Below are positions 1 through 11,900 of a stretch of DNA of 64,000 bases, in pieces. This stretch comes from Closterium sp. NIES-65 (lineage: Eukaryota; Streptophyta; Zygnematophyceae; Desmidiales; Closteriaceae). The notes under the pieces were generated by a model. It saw only the letters and a list, made by a program, of their open reading frames with translations, made no database searches and was not told where the DNA came from. A program made the position numbers and the translations under genes. The first letter of the stretch is position 1. Every line of letters starts with the position of its first letter. The stretch lies in NCBI GenBank assembly GCA_948144175.1, contig CANXME010002135.1:62001-126000 (forward strand), read 5' to 3'.

Positions 1-3000
1 GAACCCGGCGGCCGCTTCACCCTGAAAATCCACATGCCACTGACGATGTTCGCCCCAGGGGGGGGAACAGCGTCAACGTAGGTGCCTGTGGACTTCCAGG
101 AAGCCATCTCTGCATCCATAGCTGCCTGCCACTGAGAGGAGTAGGGACCCTCTATCGCCTCCGCGTAAGAGCGCGGAGTCGGGATGTCTGGTGCATCCGG
201 GTCTCCCTCAGGGGCTAGCAGTACAGACGCGAGACGAGGTGAAGCGGCGGCCAGACACTGGAACTCCTCCTGCCTGTCCTCAAGGACGTCCGTGCCAAGG
301 GCACACTCACCCCCGACGGACGGAGGACAGGCGGACTCAGACTCAGTGACAAGACGGGCAGCGTAGTCTAGACGACAGCGCGCAGCAAAGTCGACAAGCT
401 CAGTGACAAGGGCAGACGCAGCAGACGACTCGAAGGAAGGGTCAGTGACGACAGTAGCAAGGAGACGCGTGACAGTAGGACTGGCAGCACGAAGGGAGTC
501 CGACTCCGGGTCGGCAAGAGCAGGAAGAGAGGAAGCAGGAGGAGAAGGCAAAGGGGCACGCAGAGGAGCAGTGGACGGACGCAGTGACATCCGGTGCGTG
601 CCAGGGACAGGAGGAGGACGCTGACGCGACCCGCGACCACTAGCGCGCTCAGTACGAACAGGCGACACAGGACGAGACGCAGGCTCACGACGCTCAGTAA
701 GACCTCCAGTCGGACCAGTGTAGGGAGAAGGAGCAGGCAAAGGGGAGGCAGGCTGTAGCTGTGGCTGTGACCGGACAGGCTGCGGACCCTCTAAGGGAGG
801 AGGAGGAGGAGGCGGAAGACCAAGAACCTGCTGCAGGAGCGGAACGAAGTAAGGTCGGGGCCGCGCGGCGACACCAGAAACAGCAGGAACAGTACCAGCA
901 GCCCCGGCAGGAGTACCCACTCCAGCAGCACCTCCAGCAGCACCACCAGAAGCTCCAGAACCTCCAGCAGCAGCACCAGGAGCACTGGCAGTCGGACCGC
1001 CAACGGCAGGCTCAGCGCCAACACCCTCAGTAGCACCAGCTCCAGGAGAACTCTCAGACCCAGCAGCTCCAGCACCCACAGTACGAGCACCGGCGGGACG
1101 CGAGGCAGCAGTACCCTCTGCAGCCGAAGAACCACCAGCACCAGCAGCACACCTCCAGCGCCTGGCAAACCACTCACGCAGCTCCTGTGGGGAGAGTGGC
1201 TCCCGGCGAGACGAAGCACCCCCAGGCACAGCACCCCCAGGCTCAGCACCCCCAGGCACAGCACCCCCAGGCTCGGCACCTCCAGGCTCAGCACCCCCAG
1301 ACGCAGCACCCCCAGGCTCAGCACCCCTAGGCACAGCACCCCCAGGCTCAGCACCCCCAGGCTCAGCACCCCCAGGCTCAGCACCCCCAGGCTCAGCACC
1401 CCCAGGCTCAGCACCCCCAGACTCCGCACCCCCAGGCTCAGCTCCCGCAGCAGCACCAGAGTCACCAGTGACCTCGACAGGCTCGACCGCGTCTACCTGG
1501 GACACACCTGAAGGGGCAGGACCCTGAGGGGGGAGGGGGACTACCGGGGGGGGACCTGGTACCAGGAAGAGCGGGGGTGGGGGGAGGGACGGAGTGCGGT
1601 AGGGGAAGAGGCGGTAGTAGGGTACCGACTCGTCGAACGTGACGTCCTGGGAGGACAGAACACGTCGAGAGGTGGGGTGGTAAAACTGCCACCCAGGGGC
1701 GTCGGGGGGGAACCCCAGGAAGACGCAGGGAGAAGCACGAGGGGACAGCTTGTCCGCAGACAGGTCGCGAACAAACGCCCGAGATCCCCAGACCCGGAAC
1801 GCCGACGCATCGCCAACCTTCCCCGTCCACAGCAGGGCTGGGGAGGTCTCCGGTCGAGAGACCCTGGGGTGGAGGTTGATCTGGTGCGCAGCGTACCTGA
1901 CCGCAAACGGCCACAGAAAATGGGGAGCAGCCGCATGCATCATGGACGTACGAGCGACGTCCATGACCATGCCAATGCGGCGCTCAGCAATCCCATTCTG
2001 CTGTGGTGAGTCCGGAAGCGTGAAGGTCTGACGGATGCCTCGTGCACGACAGTAGGCACTCAGGAGGCCAGAGGAGAACTCTCCGCCTCTGTCCGAGTGC
2101 AGACGCAAAACAGGGAAGTCAGAGCCAAAGCTCCTCCGAAGCTGGAGACGAGCTGCGCGGATCCAGTCGATCAACACCGCAGTGACCTCACCCTTGCTGC
2201 GCAAGGGGAAGACTGTGGTGTAACGCGAGTAGTCGTCAACCACCAGCAAGAAGTAGCGCTCCTGACCCTGTCCACGGACGCGGGCTGGACCCCACACGTC
2301 CATGTGAAGCGTCTGCAACGGGGCCTCCGTCGGAGGAAACTGGGAGGAGTGAGGGGCAGCACGCTGGCGCCCCTCGACACAGGGGACACAGGTAGGGCCA
2401 GGGCCCGGAGGAAGGGGAGGGAGAGACCGGGGAAGACCAGACACAAGGACTCGCGAGGCCATGCCTCTGAGCCGAAGCAGAGAGGGGTGGCCAAGGCGGT
2501 GGTGCCAGAGGAGGGTCTCGTGAGACAGACGACGACACGAGCAGGGGGCAGACTCAGGACCAGACCTGGACGCTGCAGCAAACACCTGACCAGACGAAGG
2601 GACCCTACCAGACTCAGCACCTGGAGGAGAAGCAGTGGTCAGTGTGTACAGGCTCGACCCTGGCCGACGTGTAAACGTAGCCAGGTGGCGACCTGTATCC
2701 GCCTCCGTGCAGTGGGTCACCCGCTGACGAGCAGGGGTGAACTGGTGGACACCCGCATCCTGGAGGTCAGCACCACTCACCAAGTTCGTCGAGAACGAGG
2801 GGAGGTAGAGACCAGTCAGGGCGCCAGAAGGGGCCGCCGGACACGGGAGGACAGTGGAGAAGCGAGACAGGACAGGCCCCCCAGAGGGGTCAGCCAGGGA
2901 CACCGCAACCGGCCGACTCAGCGGCGTGAGAGTGGTGCGGTCCCTAAAGAAGGAGCGAGACGCTCCAGAGTCAAGGGTGAAGGTGTGAGAGGCCGAAGCC

Positions 3001-4639
3001 GACACAGTACCTGAGAGGGCAGACTCACCAGCACCTGAGAGCACAGACGCACTGGCACCTAGAGCAGCAGCCTCACTAGTACCTGACGCGGCAGTACCAA
3101 TGCCCGGGTCGGGCGGGAAACACCGGTAACAGTCATCCTCATCACTACCAGTCACAGCATACATAGCAGAGAGAATAGCATCAAAATCAAGATCATAAAT
3201 AGCTACACCAGCCCTAGACAGCTCTCCCCAGCGGGGGATCTCAGCGGCCTCCGGAAACTGCTGACGCCAGGCGTCGGTCAGGCGGCCAAAGCAGCGGCGG
3301 GCTGTGTGGGCGCCTCCACACCTCTCCCCTGCACGGTCACCTGTGCGAAGAACGTAGGGGCAGGGACCAAGCGCACCACCACGCTGACGCTGCAAGTACC
3401 ACTCACGGAGCTGCTGAGGGCCGGGGACGGTGCGAGAGCGCTGCTGCTGCTGTGGCTGCTGCTGCGGCTGCTGCTGTTGCTGCTGCTGCTGCTGGCGCTG
3501 ACCACCCCCAGAGCTGCTCCGCTGGGACGAGCCACTCCGACCCCCGCCTCCACCGCCACCCCCGCCTCCACCGCCACCCCCGTCTCCACCGCCACCTCCC
3601 CCACCAGGACCGTCGCTCCCACCGCTCCCACCGCCTCCTCCGCTACCACCTCCGCCGCCACCTCCGCCTCCACCGCCGCCACCAGTACCTCCACTCCCGC
3701 CACCACCCCCACCGCCACCCCCACTCCCCCCGCCACCCCCACCGCCTCCTCCACCGCCCCCTCGAGCTCCACCCGCTCCCTTGCCCCCCTTGCTCTTGCC
3801 AGAGCGGCGTCTGCCGCTGGGGGCAGACGCCGCGCCGACCGACTCAAAACCAGTGAGGTCGGCCGCAGCGGCAGAGGCGACAGAGGGCAGCAGGGGGGAA
3901 GGACCACACCCCTCAAAGATGGGGGTGCGAGGGTCACCCCGAGAGGCCCCTACAGCGACAATACTCTTCTCAGCCGCTAGCAGGGACTCCTCAAGGAGGT
4001 CGACAGTGAGAGTGGTGGGACAGACAGAGAGAAACTGGTCCCTAACGACACGAAGGGACTCAGGGAGACGGGTGACGAGAAAGTAGAGGGTGATGTACAT
4101 GGGAGGAGGGTTCGCAGCGCGGAACTCAGCAGGAAGGGCAGCGCGGTAGCGGGTGTCACTAGCACGGAGGTGGGTAACGAGGTCAGCGACAGTGGGAAAG
4201 GAAGCGAGGTCAGGGAAGAGAAACGGTAGCATGAGGCGGCTAAGGGTAGCGGAGGAAGGGGAGGAGTAGCGTGCAACTACAGCGTCGTACAAGGCCTGAG
4301 CGGTCTTGCACTGACTAAAGTGGGCACGCTCAGAGGAAGGGAGGTGGCGACGCACAGCAAGACGTGCAGCAGCATCGCGGGTCGCCCACTTGGAGCGAAC
4401 GGCAGAGTCAGCATCAGCAGGTGGGGCAGGAACAGCGCCAGAGACAAAGTCAAAAAGAGAGACCTCATCTATCGCATCACACAGTAAGTACAGCTGCAGG
4501 TCTTCAATCCAGACGGCAAAGTCAATGGCCCTCCCCTCAGCGTCAAAAGTAAGAACATTGGGGGTGGCCATGGCAGCAGCTGGAAGTCTCACCGGGCTGG
4601 GAGAGTCGGGTAGGTCAGCAGCAGAAGAGCACAGCTCAG

Positions 4640-5491
4640 GAACAGCAGCACGGCGGCTCGGGCGGCTCGGGCGGCTCGGGCGGCTCGGGCGGTTCGGGCG
4701 GCTCGGGCGGCGGCTCGGTCGCAGCTCAGCGGCGGCTCGGGCGGCGGCGGCTCGGCGGCGGCTCGGCTGCTGCTGGGCGGCTGGGCGGCGGCTCGGGCGG
4801 CTCCGGCTCGGCGGCGCAGGCGGCGGCGGCTCGGCGGCGGCCCGGGCGGCGGCTCAGGCGGCGGCGGCTCGGTGGCGGCTCGGCTGCTGCTGGGCGGCTC
4901 GGCTGATGCTGGGCGGCTCGGCGGGGCCGCGGAGCAGAGGGCGGCGGTGCCGCGTAGGAGAGGGCGGCGGGGCCGCGTAGCAGAGGGCGGCGGGGCCGCG
5001 TAGCAGAGGGCGGCGGAGCCGCGTAGCAGAGGGCGGCGGGGCCGCAATCGAGGGGCGGCGGGGCCGCGTAGCAGGGGGCGGCAGGGCCGCGTAGCAGAAG
5101 GCGGCGGGGCCGCGTAGCTGAGGGCGGCAGGGCCGCGACGTAGGGCGGCGGGCGGGCCTTCGAAGTAGGGCGGCGGGCGGGCCGGGACGTAGGGCGGCGG
5201 GGCCGCGACGTAGGGCGGCGGGCGGGCCGTCGAAGTAGGGCGGCGGGCGGGCCGGGACGTAGGGCGGCGGGGCCGCGACGTAGGGCGGCGGGCGGGCCGT
5301 CGAAGTAGGGCGGCGGGCCACGACGTAGGGCGGCGGGGCCGTCGAAGTAGGGCGGCGGGCAGGCCGCGACTTAGGGCGGCGAGGCCGCGCGATAGGGCGG
5401 CGGGGCCGCAAGGTAGGGCGGCTCGACAGGCCGCTAGGGAGGGCGACACGACGGGTCGCTAAAAAAAAAGGACGCGCGCCCCGGGGCGCGC
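4640..5491 (-). repeat. copia-1 leader: GC-rich minisatellites and stem-loop
   Basis: Between the primer site and the Gag ATG lies about 0.85 kb of very GC-rich tandem sequence. 4920-5440 is built on variants of GGGCGGCGGGGCCGCGTAG, and 4650-4910 on CGGCTCGGGCGG. Next to the primer site are a perfect palindrome (5474-5491) and a 9-base A-run (5461-5469, a T-run in element sense). Long open frames across this tract on both strands are composition artefacts. Confidence 0.8.
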
Positions 5492-5541
5492 TTCGGTGGG
5501 CCCAAGAAACAGTCCCTAGTAGGGGACCTGCTCTGATTCCA

Positions 5542-5673
5542 TGTGAAAGAGAGAACGAGAATGAAATGACTATGAAAGAAGTGGGTACAAATAGGAAACC
5601 CTAATTGGGTTGTACCCCCTATGGGATACCCCACTATAGCCTACACAATAGTATAAGCTATATAGTTCTGACA
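5542..5673 (-). repeat. copia-1 5' LTR (132 bp) with adjoining primer site
   Basis: On the minus strand it starts TGTCAGAAC and ends TTTCACA, and it is clearly related to the 137-bp copia-2 LTR. The next 12 bases (5530-5541) read TGGAATCAGAGC, one base from the plant initiator-tRNA-Met primer site TGGTATCAGAGC. LTRs of 120-140 bp are typical for every copia copy in this window. Confidence 0.92.
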
Positions 5674-5689
5674 GGTTGTAGTAGTTGGC

Positions 5690-7729
5690 GAATCCAAGGA
5701 ACTGTTGTAACTCCTTCACGTTCTCAGGGGTCTTCCACGTTCGCACTGCTTCGATCTTCTTAGGATCCACGTGAACTCCTTTAGCGCTCACCATATGTCC
5801 AAGGAACTGGACTTTTTTTCAACGCAAACTCGCTCTTGGATAGTTTCACGTAGAAGCGTTCTCATCAAAGAATTTCAAACACCCGTCGTAGATGCTCAAC
5901 GTGCTGCTTCATATCTTTCGAGTAGATTAGGATATCGTCCAAATATACCACCACGCACTCGTCCAGAAGGGGCCGAAGGATGTGGTTCATTTCCGCCTGA
6001 AATGTGGCTGGTGCGTTAGTGAGTCCGAATGGCATCACGAGATACTCGTATGACCCGTACCGAGTTCGAAAAGCGGTTTCGTGGATAGAGTTGTCCGCCA
6101 TACGAGTTTGCCAGTATCCTGATCTGAGGTCGAGCTTGGAGAATACCGTAGCACCGCGAAGTTGATCGAGTAAGTCGTCGATCCGTGGTATCGGGTATTT
6201 ATTTTTTACAGTCTGCTTGTTCAAGGCTCGGTAGTCGATGCACATTCGCAGACTTCCGTCTGGCTTCGGAGTGAAGAGAACTGGAGCTCCGTACGGCGAA
6301 GTCGAAGGTCGAATCAGCCCTTTCTCCAGGAGATACTCTATTTGTTTTTTCATATCGGCAAGCTCTGTCGGGCTCAGCCGGTATGGTGCTCGAAATGTTG
6401 GCTTGGACCCCGGCTCTTCTACGATCTCGTGTTGATGTGTCCGGTATGGCGGTAGTTGATCAGGTAAATCGTCGGGGAGAACGTCCTGGAACTCTTCAAG
6501 AATTTTCTTGACTGCTGGAGGAAGTTCCTGGGTCTGCTTCTCTCCGTTGTCTGCCTCGTTGACTATCGCCATGAATCCCGCCGTGGTCCGTTTGACGTCC
6601 TTTTCAAAGCGTGCGAGTGTCTCGACTGGAATATTTCCCGTGTCGTCCCATTTGGGAAGGCTGATTTTCCTCCCGTTGTTGTTGATGTTGGCCGTCTGGT
6701 TAACCCAGTTGATCTCGGGGTTGAACTTTTTAAGAAAGTCTCTTCCGAAGATTACGTCGAGTCCTTTGATATTTGTGACGGGGAGAGCAGGCTTCCATCG
6801 AAGGGGTCCAATCTGGAGTAGCAACCGTGTTTCCCCGTAGATAGGTAGCTTACTGCCATCCACCATCGTTGCAGAGAAGCTTGAGGACTTGATGTCACTT
6901 CCGAGTCGATCGATTGCCTTTTTGTCATAGACGCTGTGCGACGCCCCGCTGTCCACGAATGCTTGGAGGCGCTGTCCGTTGCAGATCACCTCGAGCAGGA
7001 GTGGTGAGCGTTGCTCGGAGTACCCAAAAATAGTCTCATTAATAGGATCATAGGGTATATCCCAATATTCAGTACACACCGTGGTTCCACTGCTTTCTTC
7101 TGGACGACTAGCTGGCCTGGGCTGCGTGGAGAAAGGCTCTTCTCCAATGCCAGGAGTAGAGGTAGTAACCGTACAAGTTGACCCTGAGGGGGTGGATCCG
7201 GTCGACGCCTGCGATCCACTGGATGCATCCTTGAGGGGTTTTCGGAGTTTCTGCAGCTTCTTTTGAACTCCCAGCTGCCTCTTCAGCTGCTTCAGCTCCA
7301 TAGACTTCTTCCCTGGGGAGTGGAGAGTCGTCTTGGGCTGGTTCCGGGAGAGGACGTTGACGCCGTGAAAAGGTCTACTCCTTTCCACACTCCTTAATTT
7401 TTTCCCCAGCTCCGTAGGCACCGGTACCACTTTTTTAATTGTCTGCTTCCTCTGGAGTTCTTCCCGGAATTTGTTTATGGCTCCGGACCCGCGAAAAACG
7501 CCAGTCTTCATTAAAGCATCCTTGAAAGATAACCTTAACGAATTCTGTTTTTTCCCCGGGTCGAATTGGAGAGTTCCCGTCTTGGTCGAGTCTGTTTTCG
7601 CGGAGGTTTTCTTTTCCTCGGCGAATTCCTCTGGCAAATTTCGGTCAAGGGGCTTGGGATTTCGCCCTTGATTCTCCAAATCTCGCGCCCAATGCTGTCC
7701 TTCAATTTCGATTCGGTCCAGATTGCGCT
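5690..7729 (-). CDS. gypsy-1 Pol segment: retropepsin and reverse transcriptase (fossil, interrupted)
   Basis: An open minus-strand frame of about 600 codons. In order it has a basic linker, an aspartic protease centred on [12 protein letters not shown], and a Ty3/gypsy reverse transcriptase with [39 protein letters not shown] and the YLDD catalytic motif followed by ILIYSK. The family copies element RNA into DNA within virus-like particles. The gypsy-2 reverse transcriptase at 19.4-20.1 kb is very similar, so the two belong to the same or sister families. The frame runs out where copia-1 is inserted. Confidence 0.93.
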
Positions 7730-7866
7730 TGTCAGAACATATCTATAGCTTATACTGCTGTGTAGGCTGTAGTGGGGTATCCCATAGGGGGTACAACCCA
7801 GTTAGGGTTTCATATTTGTACTGCTTTCATTCATAGTTGATTCATTCCTGTTTTCCTATTTTCACA
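7730..7866 (+). repeat. copia-2 5' LTR (137 bp)
   Basis: It starts TGTCAGAACATATC and ends TATTTTCACA, and matches 15091-15227 base for base by eye. It is followed by the primer site TGGTATAGAGC. Confidence 0.96.
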
Positions 7867-8976
7867 TGGTATAGAGCGGGTCCTACCTTAGGACCGTTGT
7901 CTGGGCCCACCGACGCGCGCCCCGAGGCGCGCCCTTTTTTTTAGCGACCCCTCGGGTCGCCTTTTCACTCGCGGCCCCGCCGCCTCCTCTGACGCGGCTT
8001 TGCCGCCTCCCCTGACGCGGCCCAGCCGCCTCCCTTGACGCGGCCCCGCCGCCTCTTTTAACGCGGCCCCGCCGCCTCCCTTGACGCGGCCCCGCCGCCT
8101 CCCTTGACGCGGCCTCGCCGCCTCCCCTGACGCGGCCCCGCCGCCTCCCCTGACGCGGCCCTGCCGCCTCCCTTGACGCGGCCCCGCCGCCTCCCTTGAC
8201 GCGGCCCCGCCGCCTCCCCTGACGCGGCCCCGCCGCCTCCCCTGACGAGGCCCCGCCGCCTCCCCTGACGCGACTCCGCCGCCTCCCCTGACGCGGCCCC
8301 GCCGCCTCCATTGACGCGGCCCCGCCGCCTCCCCTGACGCGGCCACGCCGCCTCCTCTGACGCGGCCCCGCCTCTGCTGCCGACGGCCCCGCCGCTGCAC
8401 TCTACGGCCCGCCGCTGCACCCTGCCGGCCCGTCGCTGCTCCTGCCGGCCCGCCGCTGCACCCTGCCGGCCCGCCGCTGCTCCTGCCGGCCCGCCGCTGC
8501 ACCTACCGGCCCGCCGCTGCACCCATCGGCCCGCCGCCTCTTACGGCCCGCCACTTGCACCTGCCGGCCCGCCGCTGCACCTGCCGGCCCGACGCTGCAC
8601 CTGCCGGCCCGACGCTGCATCTCCCGGCCGAGCCGCCCCAGCAGCCGAGCCGCCCGGGACCCGAGCCGCCCTGCCGCCGAGCCGCCCGGGAGCCGAGCCG
8701 CCCTGCACCCGAGCCGCCCAGCCGCCGAGCCGCCCGGGAGCCGAGCCGCCCTGCACCCGAGCTGCCCAGCCGCCGAGCCGCCCGGGAGCCGAGCCGCCCT
8801 GCGCCCGAGCCGCCCAGCCGCCGAGCCGCCCGGGAGCCGAGCAGCTGTGCACCCGAGCCGCCCGGTCGCTGAGCCGCCTTTCTGCTGACTGCACGACCTG
8901 CCCTGCCTGGTGAGCACTGTCCCACTGACACTGCGAGCTCTTTCCCTACTGCTTGCACTGCGTCGCTGTCGTCACC
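7867..8976 (+). repeat. copia-2 leader: stem-loops, T-run and three GC minisatellites
   Basis: After the primer site come a GGGCCCAC box (7903-7910), a stem-loop with arms GCGCGCC/GGCGCGC (7915-7932), T8 (7935-7942) and a second stem-loop GCGACCC/GGGTCGC. Three tandem blocks follow: about 7970-8370 with a 24-bp unit around GACGCGGCCCCGCCGCCTCC, about 8385-8635 with CTGCCGGCCCGCCGCTGCAC, and about 8640-8880 built from GCCGAGCCGCCCGGGA variants. No protein-coding signal is evident; this is untranslated leader. Confidence 0.85.
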
Positions 8977-11900
8977 ATGGCTACCCCTAGTGTCCTAGCT
9001 TTTGACGCTGAGGGTCGCGCCATTGATTTTGAGGTCTGGTTAGACGACCTGCAGCTGTTCTTACAGTGCGACAGGGCTGACGACCTTTCTCTCTTTGACC
9101 TCACCTCTGGCGCCTCTCCTGCCCCTGCTGCTGATGCTGATCCCGCTGTCTGCTCTAAGTGGGCCACCCGCGATGCTGCTGCACGTCTTGCTGTGCGTCG
9201 CCACCTCCCTACCTCTGAGCGTGCGCACTTTAGTCAGTACAAGAGTGCTCAGACCTTGTACGACGCTGTAGTTGCGCGCTACTCCTCCCCTGCCACTGCT
9301 GCACTGAGCCGTCTCATGCTTCCCTACCTCTTTCCTGACCTCTCTGCCTTTCCCACTGTCGCTGACCTCATTACGCACCTCCGCACTAGTGACACTCGCT
9401 ACCGCGCCGCCCTTCCTGCTGAGTTCTGCGCTAAGAACCCCCCCCCCATGTACATCGCTCTCTACTACGTAGTCGCACGCCTCCCTGACTCCCTTCGCGT
9501 CGTCAGGGACCACTTTCTCGCAGTCTGTCCCACCACTCTCACCGTCGACCTCCTCGAGAAGGCCCTCCTTGCAGCGGAGAAGAGCATAGTCGCTGTAGGT
9601 GCTTCTCGTGGTGACCCTCGCACCCCCATCTTTGAGGGGTGCTCTCCTTCCCCCTTGCTGCCCTCTGTTGCCTCTGCTGCTGCTGCCGACCTGCTTGGTC
9701 TTGAGTCGGTCGGCGCGGCGTCTGCCCCTAGTGGGAGACGTCGCTCCAGCAAGGGCAAGGGGGGCAAGGGCGCGGGTGGAGCTGGAGGGGGCGGTGGCGG
9801 TGGCGGCGGTGGCGGCGGAGGGAGTGGGGGTGGCGGCGGGGCTAGTGGCGGGGGTGGTGGTGGTGGTGGCGGCAGCAGCGGCGGAGACGGTGGTGGTGGT
9901 GCCAGCGGTGGTGGTGGAGGCAGCGGCGGAGGTGGAGGCGGCGGAGGTGGAGGCAGTGGAGGCGGCAGCGGAGGAGGCAGTAGTGGTGGAGGAGGTGGAG
10001 CTGGTCGGGGTGGTACCCAGCAGCGTAGCGGCGGTGGTGGTGGCCAGCGCTCGCACCGGCAGCAGCAGCAGCGCTCGCGGGACATCCCTTCGCCTCAGCA
10101 GCTTCGTGAGTGGTACGCTGGGCGTCAGAGGGGTGGGGGTACTGGTCCCTGCACCTACGTTCTTCGTTCCGGCGACCGCGCGGGTGAGCAGTGTGGGGGT
10201 GCCCACGCCACCCAGCGCTGCTTTGGCCGCCTGACGGACGCTTGGCGTCAGCAGTTCCCTGGGGCTAGTGAGATCCCTCGCTGGGATGAGCTTCTCAGGG
10301 CTGGTGTAGCGATCTTTGATCTTGATTTTGATGCTATCCTTACTGCTATGTATGTTGTGGATTATAGTGAGGAGAATGAGGGTTACCGGTGTTTTCAGCC
10401 CGACCCGGGCATTGGTACTGCTGCGCTAGGTGCTTGTGAGGCTGCTGCTCTAGGTGCCAGTGCGTCTGCGCTCTCAGGTACTGGTGAGACTGCGCTCTCA
10501 GGTACTGAGTCGTCCTCGTCCTCCCTCACTTTCACACTTGACTCTGGAGCTTCTCGCTCCTTCTTTCGAGACCGCACTACCCTTTCGCCGCTCGCCAGGC
10601 CGGTTGCGGTCTCCCTTGCTGACCCCTCTGGGGGTCCTGTCCTGTCTCACTTCTCCACTGTCCTCCCGTGTCCGGCTGCCCCTTCGGGCACCCTGTCGGG
10701 TCTGTACCTTCCCTCGTTCTCTACGAACTTGGTGAGTGGAGCGGACCTGCAGGATGGGGGTGTTCACCAGTTCACTCCTGCGCGTCAGAGGGTGACCCAC
10801 TGCACGGAGGCTCGCACAGGCCGACACCTGGCCACGTTCTCACGTCGGCCGGGGTCGAGTCTCTACACCCTGACCGTTGAGTCTCCTCCTGTCCCTGCGT
10901 CTGGTCAGGTGGCTGCGTCGGGTCAGGTACTTGCTGCTGCGTCCCGGTCAGGTCCTGAGTCTGCCCCCTGTTCTTGTCGCCTCCTGTCTCACGAGACTCT
11001 CCTGTGGCACCACCGTCTTGGCCACCCCTCCTTGCCCCGTCTTCGGAGCATGGCTTCCCGTGTCCTTGTCTCTGGTCTTCCCCAGTCTCTCCCTCCTCTC
11101 CCCTCCGGGCCAGGACCTTCCTGTGTCCCCTGTGTCGAGGGTCGCCTCCGGGCTACTCCTCACTCCTCCCACTTCCCCCCGACAGAGGCTCCCCTGCAGA
11201 CGCTTCACATGGATGTGTGGGGCCCAGCCCCCGTTCGTGGGCAGGGTTACGAGCGCTACTTCCTGTTGGTGGTTGACGACTACTCGCGTTACACCACAGT
11301 CCTCCCCTTGCGCAGCAAGGGTGCGGTCACTGAGGTGCTGATCGACTGGATCCGCGTGGCTCGTCTCCAGCTCAGGAAGAGCTTCGGCTCGGACTTTCCT
11401 GTTCTGCGTCTGCACTCTGACAGAGGCGGAGAGTTCTCTTCTCGCCTTCTGCGAGACTACTGTCGTGCACGGGGGATCCGCCAGACCTTCACGCTTCCGG
11501 ACTCACCACAGCAAAATGGGATTGCTGAGCGCCGCATTGGCATGGTCATGGATGTCGCTCGTACGTCCATGATGCATGCGGCTGCCCCCCATTTTCTGTG
11601 GCCGTTTGCGGTGAGGTACGCGGCGCATCAGCTCAACCTTCACCCCCGGGTCTCCCGGCCAGCGATGTCCCCAGCCTTGCTGTGGACGGGGAAGGTTGGC
11701 GATGCGTCTGTGTTCCGTGTCTGGGGATCTCGGGCGTTTGTCCGCGACATGTCTGCGGACAAGCTGTCCCCTCGTGCTGCTCCCTGTGTCTTCCTTGGCT
11801 TCCCCACTGACGCCCCAGGGTGGCAGTTTTACCACCCCTCCTCTCGTCGTGTTCTGTCCTCCCAGGACGTCACGTTCGACGAGTCAGTCCCCTTCTACCG

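Larger units (their letters stand above)
1..5673 (-). mobile_element. copia-1: Ty1/copia LTR retrotransposon, left part cut by window edge
   Basis: The minus strand carries the 5' LTR, primer site, GC-rich leader, Gag, Gly-rich linker, protease, integrase and the start of reverse transcriptase of a Ty1/copia element; the rest lies left of position 1. Gag begins with ATG near 4572 (MATPNVLTFDAEGRAIDF), close to the starts of copia-2 and copia-5. The coding part looks broken in several places, so this is a fossil. It is inserted in gypsy-1 within reverse transcriptase, just after the gypsy motif GFANYYN. The 5 bp next to its LTR (GGTTG, 5674-5678) should recur at its other end, outside the window. 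Confidence 0.93.

Noticed and set aside
7883-8917. Long Arg/Gly/Ala-rich open frames in GC-rich tracts (also near 4.6-5.4, 16.8-19.2, 38.9-39.4 and 60.0-60.5 kb)
   Set aside because: They occur on both strands and in several frames of tandem repeats lying between copia primer sites and Gag starts; composition, not coding, explains them.
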